A DNA stretch of 5,453 bases from NCBI GenBank assembly GCA_046542915.1, contig JBKHAI010000040.1:1-5453 (forward strand), read 5' to 3'. Positions 1 through 5,453 of the stretch are shown piece after piece; positions within the stretch are counted from its first letter, which is position 1, and each line of letters begins with the position of its first letter. This DNA is from SKVL01 sp046542915. GTDB lineage: Bacteria > Patescibacteriota > Minisyncoccia > Phycocordibacterales > CSBR16-193. Under the pieces are notes generated by a model that saw only the letters and a list, made by a program, of their open reading frames with translations, did not search any database and was not told where the DNA came from. The position numbers were made by a program, and so were the translations under genes.

Positions 1-1159
1 TTTCTTTTATTGTCGGTCTTAACTTCCCAAGCTCTTTCCATCCATCACCCAGGTAATTACAAATTTGACCGGCAACTATGCTTTCAGGTACTCCGGCTTT
101 TTGGGCTGATTTTTTTATCAGAGTTTCGTCAACTCCCTTTTTCTCTTCTATCTCTCCGACCACCTCATCAAAGAAAGGAACAAGTATCTTTTGTGCAATC
201 CTGTCGGCTTCCTTTTCGGTTTCGGTTTTATGTCCATCTTCAAAATCAATAAAGATCTCTTTCTTGTTGTGCTTCAGTATATGAGCCGACTCGTGGAAAA
301 AGTTAAACCAGAAGGTATCCTCATGTTGGTTTTCCAGCTTTAGCATTATGACGGGACGGCCCCCTATCCAAGTGGTGGCACCTCCGAAAAAGGTGTGGCT
401 GATATTAGGAACGTAGACCACGATCACTCCAAACTTAAGACACTCTTGTTGAAGTTGTTTCCTGAACTCTTTCGGTTTTAGTTTGGTAAGTCGTTTAATA
501 TTTTCGAGATTTGATTTAAAGCCTTCCTCGTCGTATTCAGCTAGCTCTGGGTCATCAAGATCCTTTTTAGCTTCCTTTTCCCCTATCTTAAGCAGAGCGG
601 CCAGATTATATTGATTGATGTTTTTTCTGTCATACTTCCTAAAAGCCACTCCTAAGATATTTTTATCCTGCACACTGTCCAGAGACGATGTTTCAAAAAA
701 GTCTTTCAGTAAAATAACTATCTTTCTTTTTTCTTCTTTCGTTCTTGCGGTCAATCCTTCTCCCAAACCAAACCTTTGCAGTTCCTTAAAGGTTTTAGCA
801 AGACGAGCTTCAAACAAGTCAACTTCTTCCTCAGCAAGTCTCTCTTCCTTTTGTCGCGCCATCACCCTGTCGTACTCCGACTGCATGCCAAGCCAGAGTT
901 TTGCACTCGGTCTGCCACTAAAAGCTCTTTCCAGTTTAATAGCTATCTCCGGACTGATCGGCTCTCGGCCCTTAACGATCCGGTTTATAGTCTGAACGGT
1001 GCAACCAACTTTAGCAGCCATCTTGGCCTGAGTAAAACCCCAAAAGGCCATCTCGTTTTTGAGTGTTTGGCCGGGATGTACCGGAACAGAATCATCCCAA
1101 CCGTAAAGCCCTTTTCTCTTTTTATCCTCTATATACTGTTTACTGTTTTTCTTGATCAT
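1..1159 (-). CDS. HigA-family antitoxin fused to ImmA/IrrE-type zinc metallopeptidase domain (3' end outside the window)
   Basis: An open frame of 386 codons runs from the ATG at 1157-1159 off the left edge without a stop. Residues 27-97 match the HigA/VapI-type helix-turn-helix antitoxin pattern: an HPGQTL entry, a helix-turn-helix around 42-62, then KGREPISPE and a closing WLGMQSEYD. Residues 100-250 form a charged helical region containing KIGEKEA and IKRLTK, as in known HigA-ImmA fusions. The peptidase part follows: FGGATTW (258-264), FWFNFFHESAH (283-293) with HEXXH ligands H289 and H293, and EKEADRIAQ (315-323), where E315 is the probable third zinc ligand. The tail looks close to the usual end of the family. 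The start is fixed because an in-frame TGA, the upstream gene's stop, lies six codons before it with no other start between. No Shine-Dalgarno sequence is visible. Expected role: bind and neutralise the upstream toxin and repress the operon. Whether the peptidase cleaves itself, the toxin or another repressor is unknown. Confidence 0.87.
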   Translation of the reverse strand, partial: MIKKNSKQYIEDKKRKGLYGWDDSVPVHPGQTLKNEMAFWGFTQAKMAAKVGCTVQTINRIVKGREPISPEIAIKLERAFSGRPSAKLWLGMQSEYDRVMARQKEERLAEEEVDLFEARLAKTFKELQRFGLGEGLTARTKEEKRKIVILLKDFFETSSLDSVQDKNILGVAFRKYDRKNINQYNLAALLKIGEKEAKKDLDDPELAEYDEEGFKSNLENIKRLTKLKPKEFRKQLQQECLKFGVIVVYVPNISHTFFGGATTWIGGRPVIMLKLENQHEDTFWFNFFHESAHILKHNKKEIFIDFEDGHKTETEKEADRIAQKILVPFFDEVVGEIEEKKGVDETLIKKSAQKAGVPESIVAGQICNYLGDGWKELGKLRPTIKE

Positions 1160-1177
1160 AGTTTTTTGTTTATAAGA

Positions 1178-1480
1178 TCAGTGATAGTCCGCTTCAATTT
1201 TTACTATTTCTATACAGGTGATCGTTTCTTTAACATACTGACCATCTCTCAACTCGTACTCTCCAACTGGTTCGCAAATAAGCCGAGCGGGATAGTCAAA
1301 ATCAATCGCAAAGTATCCCTTTAAATCACCCTTCAGGAAATGTGGCTTAGCACTTTTGGGAATACCTAAAAAACATGGGGCGTGTTTTAACTCGCTCATT
1401 CTACAACGACAGATATCACTTGAGGCGACTCGTTTTTCAACATCTTTGCGGACTTTGTTACTCTTCCAAACTATTTCCAT
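1178..1480 (-). CDS. HigB-like toxin of the RelE/ParE superfamily
   Basis: A 100-residue basic protein with the layout of HigB/plasmid-maintenance 'killer' proteins. It opens MEIVWKSNKVRKD (beta strand then helix), has a central helical stretch, then PHFLKGDLKGYFAIDF (46-61), PARLICEP (64-71) and a closing strand ending ADYH (97-100). H47, K50 and R66 sit where the family keeps conserved residues. Known RelE-fold relatives are ribosome-dependent mRNA nucleases, so this is probably a translation inhibitor; that is family knowledge, not shown here. I chose ATG 1478-1480 because family members begin at MEI. A TTG at 1505-1507 would add nine mostly hydrophobic residues with no counterpart. The gene ends in TGA 18 bases before the antitoxin ATG, so the two are almost certainly cotranscribed in toxin-first order. 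Five cysteines (24, 26, 36, 69, 89) are many for so small a toxin. Related proteins are sometimes labelled 'killer suppression protein HigA', which confuses toxin and antitoxin names. Confidence 0.8.
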   Translation of the reverse strand: MEIVWKSNKVRKDVEKRVASSDICRCRMSELKHAPCFLGIPKSAKPHFLKGDLKGYFAIDFDYPARLICEPVGEYELRDGQYVKETITCIEIVKIEADYH

Positions 1481-1512
1481 AATAGCAAAAAAATAAGAAT
1501 ATTTCAAATCAT

Positions 1513-1537
1513 GTTATTAACATAATATGTTAATAAC
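1513..1537. promoter_or_regulatory. Perfect inverted repeat, probable operator of the toxin-antitoxin operon
   Basis: The arms GTTATTAACATA (1513-1524) and TATGTTAATAAC (1526-1537) are exact reverse complements around a single central A at 1525. It lies 32 bases upstream of the toxin ATG, in the only sizeable gap between the four genes. HigA-type antitoxins repress their own operons by binding palindromes at the promoter, so this is the obvious binding site for the protein encoded at 1-1159. On the minus strand the centre reads TATTAT (positions 1527-1522), which could be a -10 element covered by the repressor, but no convincing -35 is visible at proper spacing. The arms are AT-rich and there is no GC stem followed by a T-run, so an intrinsic terminator for hsdM is less likely. 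Confidence 0.55.
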
Positions 1538-1564
1538 TTATCAAATATCATGAAATAAATCAAA

Positions 1565-2986
1565 TTAGAGGTTGCTTTTAATCTCCCCCAAGAGCTTCGT
1601 GATCTGCTTTTCGGATTCCTCGATGTTTTTTATTATCTCCTCCGGTTCTTGGTGTTCGGTTTTGTCGCCTCCGTTGGGATTTTTAAAGTCCAGATTATAG
1701 TTTCTCTTTTCAACCTCCTCGATAGAGACCTTCCAAGCGTTTTCGTTCTCTTCCCTCTTGTTCCACCACTCTCTTACCGGATCAAACTCGACGTGGGTGA
1801 TGCCACGGTTTTTGGTGTACTGTTTCATTCCTTCCGGAAGAGGTAGCTGGTAGTACCAGATCTCTTCTGTGGGGGTACCTTTCTCAAAAAAGAGAAGATT
1901 GGTGTTTACACCGGCGTAAGGATTAAAGACCCCTTGCGGAAGGCGGACAATGGTATGGAGATTACACTCTTGTAAAAGTTTTTGCTTTATTTTAGCTTTC
2001 ACCCCCTCGCCGAAAAGCGTCCCATCCGGAATAACTATACCCGCCCTTCCGTTTGGCTTTAAAATATGGATAAAGAAATAAAGAAAGAGATCGGCTGTCT
2101 CTTTGGTCCTGAACTCACTCGGGAAGTTGCTCTCCACGCCGTCGGCGACCGAGGCTCCGAAAGGCGGATTAGTAACAATAACATCCACTTTATCATTAGG
2201 AGTATAATCCGACAGCGGTCGAGCTAACGTATCATCCCTTTTTATATTCTCCGGCACTTCTACTCCGTGAAGCATCATATTGGTAACCGCAAGCATATGA
2301 GGTAAAGGTTTGAGCTCGGTGCCGTATATGGATTCCTGTAAGGTCTCACGATCTTCTTTGGTCTTTACGTACCTTTCTTCAACATGTTCCAAGACATTAA
2401 CCAAAAAACCACCTGTTCCACATGAAGGGTCAAAAACTTTTTCCCCTAGTTGAGGATCCATTACATCAACAATAAACTTGGTCAGAGGTCTGGGAGTGTA
2501 AAACTCGCCGTAATCGCCGGCACTTTGGAGCTCTTTAAGTATGGTCTCGTATATATCATTTAAAAGATGGCGATCTTCTTGGCGAGTAAAGTCGATCCTA
2601 TTTATTTGATTTACAACCTGGCGGATGTTGGTACCGGACTTCATGTAGTTGTTAGCATCCTCAAAAACAGCCTTAATGATCCCGGCGTGTCGGCTTTTAC
2701 CGTTTGATATCTCTTTAAGTCCCGGAAAGAGCTTCAGGTTAACGAACTCCAGTAGCTCGTCGCCCGTCATCCCTTCCGGATCGGCAGCCCACTTGCGCCA
2801 ACGGAGTTCTTCCGGCAAAGGTGAACGGTAGTTGTCATCGCGTAGCTCGTAGAATCTCTCTTGGTCATCAAAGATCTTAAGAAAAAGCATCCAAACGATC
2901 TGCTCAATACGCTGGCCGTCGCCGGCAACACCGGCGTCTTTGCGCATAATGTTTCTTATGTTCTTAATTAAGTTATCTACGGGCAT
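1565..2986 (-). CDS. hsdM: Type I restriction-modification system, DNA methyltransferase subunit HsdM
   Basis: This 473-residue protein is the N6-adenine methyltransferase subunit, which works as M2S with HsdS and also forms part of the restriction complex with HsdR. Residues 1-145 are the HsdM N-terminal helical domain (for example IEQIVWMLFLKIFDD at 28-41). The catalytic domain starts with GDYGEFYTPR (157-166). It contains the S-adenosylmethionine-binding motif DPSCGTGGF (186-194) and the catalytic NPPF (273-276), both intact. A charged, helical tail (about 445-473) is typical of the region that contacts HsdS. The length fits the EcoAI/EcoEI group. The ATG lies 3 bases after the hsdR stop, with a weak GAAAG 8 bases upstream inside the end of hsdR, so translational coupling to hsdR is likely. 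The gene ends in TAA. What follows is a toxin-antitoxin module, not the expected hsdS. Confidence 0.97.
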   Translation of the reverse strand: MPVDNLIKNIRNIMRKDAGVAGDGQRIEQIVWMLFLKIFDDQERFYELRDDNYRSPLPEELRWRKWAADPEGMTGDELLEFVNLKLFPGLKEISNGKSRHAGIIKAVFEDANNYMKSGTNIRQVVNQINRIDFTRQEDRHLLNDIYETILKELQSAGDYGEFYTPRPLTKFIVDVMDPQLGEKVFDPSCGTGGFLVNVLEHVEERYVKTKEDRETLQESIYGTELKPLPHMLAVTNMMLHGVEVPENIKRDDTLARPLSDYTPNDKVDVIVTNPPFGASVADGVESNFPSEFRTKETADLFLYFFIHILKPNGRAGIVIPDGTLFGEGVKAKIKQKLLQECNLHTIVRLPQGVFNPYAGVNTNLLFFEKGTPTEEIWYYQLPLPEGMKQYTKNRGITHVEFDPVREWWNKREENENAWKVSIEEVEKRNYNLDFKNPNGGDKTEHQEPEEIIKNIEESEKQITKLLGEIKSNL

Positions 2987-2989
2987 ATT

Positions 2990-5374
2990 CTATTCTTTCG
3001 AAATATTAAAGAGTTTCTCTTGCATATCTTTTAAGGCGTTCATGTATTGATCTCGTCCACCAAAGATGCCATTAACGATATCTATGGGAGTGCCGAACTC
3101 GGTAAAGGGAGAAACTTCCAAGTCGCCGATATTATCTACCGCCAAAATCCCCTGATCGGCGTACTTTTCAAGTAAAGCTTCCAAGATCTCTCTAGCTTCT
3201 CCTTCATACTTCTCCAACGCTCCTTCTTCTCTGGCCTTTTGAGCCCTTTCCGAACGAGTCATGGGTTTTCTATTAAATGCGACATGTAAGATGGTGTCGA
3301 ACTCGCCAAAGTTAACTCCGATCTCTTTTTTAAGCTCTTCCAAAGGAATGCCCTTGTCTTCAAGCTCTTTAAGGATTGCGTCTTTACGCTCACTCTCGTT
3401 CCATCTTTGTAAAAAGTCATCAAGAGAATGAAAAATCTCTTTTATTCTTTTCTGACTGTAATCAACCAAAGATTCAGCTACGAGTTTACCCGTTTCCGGA
3501 TCAATGTACTGGATCATTCTGGTAGAAATATTAAAATCAACTCCTTCGATTATCGGTTTGGTCTTCTTTTCTTTTTCGGTTTCTTTGTCGGGATCCAAAA
3601 GGATCTCCTGAGCCGGATCGTTCTCTTTCAGCTCTTCGACAGAAAGTGTTTCTTGATCAATCTCTTGGGCGATTGATTCTATATCTTCAGTTTCGTGAAT
3701 ATGTCTTTCTTTACTGTCTTTAATTGGCTCACCGTCAAACTCCGGATCGGCAAACAGACGGGTCGTTCCCCGAAAATCCATAATGGTAAAATAGAATTTA
3801 CCAAACTCTTCCTTAACTCGCGTTCCTCTTCCGATAATTTGTTTAAATTCGGTCATTGAGTTTATTGGTGAATCAAGAACGATCAGTTTACAGGTCTGCG
3901 CATCCACACCGGTAGTTAAAAGTTTGGAGGTGGTAACAATTACCGGATACGGTGATTCAGGGTCTATGAAATTTTCCAACTCTTGCCTGCCATCGGCAAC
4001 ACCACCAGTAATTCGGACGGTATAGCGGTGATTTTTCCCGGAGGCTTCAGGGTTAGCGTTTACAAGCGCCTGCCTCATGCGTTCGGCGTGATCAATGTCA
4101 ACACAGAAAACAATAGCCTTCTGCATGGGGTCCGTTTCTTTCATAAACTTAGTGATAGTTTCTGCAACAAGTTCGGTGCGGTCTTTGATAATTATGTTCC
4201 TGTCATAATCGGCCGAACCGTAAACACGATCTTCTATCGGATTACCATGTTGGTCTTTTACATATTCATTCGGACGCCACTCAATATCTTTATCCAAGAT
4301 GTATCGCATCACTTTATAAGGTGCCAAAAAACCGTCATCTATCCCCTGTTTAAGTGAGTAAGTGTAGATCGGATCGCCGAAATAGCCGCTACTACTGACG
4401 TCTTTATCTTCTTTGGGAGTAGCCGTTAAGCCGATCTGAGTTGCTGAAGAGTAATACTCGAGAATCTCCCTCCAAGCAGAGTTGGCTTTGGCGCTACCTC
4501 GATGACATTCGTCCACCACTATAAGATCAAAGAAATCTGGGGAGAACTGCTTAAAAAGCTTACGCTCTTCTTCGTTACTGTGAATTCCCTGATAAAGCGC
4601 CACATAAACCTCATAAGCGGGATCAGCAATTCGGCCCTTTATGCGAGTTAGCTTATCTCCAAAGTGGCGGAAATCGCCACGAATAGTTTGTGAAGCCAAG
4701 GAGGTGCGATCAACTAAAAACAAGATTCTCTTTTTCTTTCTGGCTTTCCAAAGGCGCCATATTATCTGAAAAGCTGTGTAGGTTTTTCCGGTGCCGGTAG
4801 CCATTACAAGAAGAATCCTGTTTTGTCCCCGAGCAACGGCTTCCACCGCCCGATTAATGGCCACCCGTTGATAATATCGTGGAGTGCTCGCAGTCTGTCC
4901 TTGATAGTAGTCTTGTAAGACCGCCTCCTCAAGTTCGGAGGTAAGGCCTTTTTGTTCTCTGAAGCGCTTATAGAGCTCTTCAGGTCCGGGAAATTCGTCT
5001 TGTTTAAACTCTTTTTCCACCTCACCGGCTACTGACAGGCGATCGTGCTCCAAGAATCCATCACCGTTTGAACTATAAACAAAGGGAATATCCAAAGCTT
5101 CGGCGTAATCAAGCACCTGTTGCATACCACTCCCAACGGAATGGGTTTTGTCCTTGGCTTCAATAAGAGCAAGAGGAAGGTTGTTTTTATAGTAAAGAAT
5201 ATAATCGGCACGTTTCTTTTCGCCACGAGAAATCAGACGCCCATGAACGTTTATTCGCCCCTTTGTGAAAGAGACCTCTTCTCGAATCTGAGTATCCAGA
5301 TCCCATCCGGCTTTTTGTAAAGCGGGAGTTATGTATTTTGAACACACATCTCGTTCAGACAACTTTTCAGACAT
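2990..5374 (-). CDS. hsdR: Type I restriction-modification system, endonuclease/translocase subunit HsdR
   Basis: A 794-residue motor and nuclease subunit that translocates and cuts unmethylated DNA when bound to HsdM and HsdS. The N-terminal nuclease domain (about 1-130) shows the PD-(D/E)XK residues D57, E72 and K74 (in IEAKD) and a following QVLDY motif (Q86, Y90). The SF2 helicase core has Walker A ATGTGKT (192-198), DECH (288-291), motif III GLTATP (315-320), motif V TTSKLLTTGVD (481-491) and motif VI QIIGRGTRV (512-520). An acidic linker (about 555-605) precedes an EcoEI-type R-subunit C-terminal domain (about 640-790). All catalytic residues are present, so it should be active. The length is close to EcoAI/EcoEI-type HsdR and shorter than the EcoKI or EcoR124 types. 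ATG 5372-5374 is the natural start: MSEKLSERDV leads directly into the conserved domain. It is the first gene of the apparent operon and ends in TAG. Confidence 0.97.
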   Translation of the reverse strand: MSEKLSERDVCSKYITPALQKAGWDLDTQIREEVSFTKGRINVHGRLISRGEKKRADYILYYKNNLPLALIEAKDKTHSVGSGMQQVLDYAEALDIPFVYSSNGDGFLEHDRLSVAGEVEKEFKQDEFPGPEELYKRFREQKGLTSELEEAVLQDYYQGQTASTPRYYQRVAINRAVEAVARGQNRILLVMATGTGKTYTAFQIIWRLWKARKKKRILFLVDRTSLASQTIRGDFRHFGDKLTRIKGRIADPAYEVYVALYQGIHSNEEERKLFKQFSPDFFDLIVVDECHRGSAKANSAWREILEYYSSATQIGLTATPKEDKDVSSSGYFGDPIYTYSLKQGIDDGFLAPYKVMRYILDKDIEWRPNEYVKDQHGNPIEDRVYGSADYDRNIIIKDRTELVAETITKFMKETDPMQKAIVFCVDIDHAERMRQALVNANPEASGKNHRYTVRITGGVADGRQELENFIDPESPYPVIVTTSKLLTTGVDAQTCKLIVLDSPINSMTEFKQIIGRGTRVKEEFGKFYFTIMDFRGTTRLFADPEFDGEPIKDSKERHIHETEDIESIAQEIDQETLSVEELKENDPAQEILLDPDKETEKEKKTKPIIEGVDFNISTRMIQYIDPETGKLVAESLVDYSQKRIKEIFHSLDDFLQRWNESERKDAILKELEDKGIPLEELKKEIGVNFGEFDTILHVAFNRKPMTRSERAQKAREEGALEKYEGEAREILEALLEKYADQGILAVDNIGDLEVSPFTEFGTPIDIVNGIFGGRDQYMNALKDMQEKLFNISKE

Positions 5375-5453
5375 GTCACTACTATGCCATAATTTAGCGG
5401 GTTTTTCTAGGAAAATTAAGTGAAATTACACATTACTTATATTAATAATTTAA
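5375..5453 (-). promoter_or_regulatory. AT-rich leader upstream of hsdR, probable promoter region
   Basis: These 79 bases hold no gene and precede the first gene of the minus-strand block, so a promoter is expected here. A poor match is TTAATT, 17 bases, then TAAATT on the minus strand about 20 bases before the ATG. No strong -35/-10 pair or Shine-Dalgarno is visible. The outer part (about 5432-5449) is an imperfect AT-rich inverted repeat, ATTACTTAT against ATTAATAAT. The region continues beyond the window edge, so the true promoter may lie outside. Confidence 0.3.

Noticed and set aside
1157..1180. Toxin and antitoxin lie in the same frame separated by one TGA, so readthrough or UGA recoding could fuse them
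   Set aside because: None of the four frames contains an internal TGA over more than 1700 codons, which argues against UGA recoding, and the antitoxin has its own ATG at the expected place before the HigA domain.
615..1324. Plus-strand open frames at 615-995 and 776-1324
   Set aside because: They lie antisense to the antitoxin and toxin genes, have biased serine- and phenylalanine-rich content typical of reverse-strand shadows, and resemble no family. The minus-strand reading has strong domain motifs throughout.
1481..1507. TTG start that would lengthen the toxin by nine residues
   Set aside because: The added residues are mostly hydrophobic with no family counterpart, homologues begin at MEI, and neither start has a clear ribosome-binding site, so ATG 1478-1480 is preferred.
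1508..1564. Intrinsic terminator after hsdM
   Set aside because: The inverted repeat there has almost no G or C in its stem and no T-run following on the minus strand, so an operator is the better reading.
3983..4357. Plus-strand open frame of 124 codons inside hsdR
   Set aside because: It is antisense to the conserved helicase core and has no recognisable domain or ribosome-binding site.
1..5453. CRISPR array, tRNA or rRNA, insertion sequence ends
   Set aside because: No regularly spaced direct repeats, no cloverleaf-like sequence, no transposase motifs and no terminal inverted repeats were seen. Coding sequence covers nearly the whole window.

Overview
The window holds four genes, all on the minus strand and read from right to left: hsdR, hsdM, a small HigB/RelE-like toxin gene, and a gene for a HigA-type DNA-binding antitoxin fused to an ImmA/IrrE zinc-peptidase domain. 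The last gene runs off the left edge. Dense single-strand packing, short gaps and the protein families show bacterial (or possibly archaeal) DNA of moderately AT-rich composition. No taxonomic marker is present, so I do not assign a lineage. Ribosome-binding sites are weak or absent ahead of every gene.

Right part (2990-5374 and 1565-2986): a Type I restriction-modification pair. HsdR carries a PD-(D/E)XK nuclease, an SF2 translocase and an EcoEI-type C-terminal domain. HsdM carries the methyltransferase motifs DPSCGTGGF and NPPF. The gene order R then M, the 3-base gap between them and the protein lengths (794 and 473 residues) resemble the EcoAI/EcoEI group (Type IB). The specificity subunit gene hsdS, which normally follows hsdM in that group, is not in this window.

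Middle (1481-1564): a short intergenic stretch with a perfect 12-base inverted repeat around one central base, placed just upstream of the toxin gene. It is the natural candidate for the operator of the toxin-antitoxin operon.

Left part (1-1480): toxin first, antitoxin second, 18 bases apart, as in higBA operons. The antitoxin has a canonical HigA helix-turn-helix domain, a middle region and a complete HEXXH metallopeptidase motif. The likely logic is a restriction locus carrying a toxin-antitoxin or stress-sensing module inside or beside it. The module could stabilise the locus or act as a second line of defence if restriction fails. That functional link is inference; the gene content and order are seen directly.
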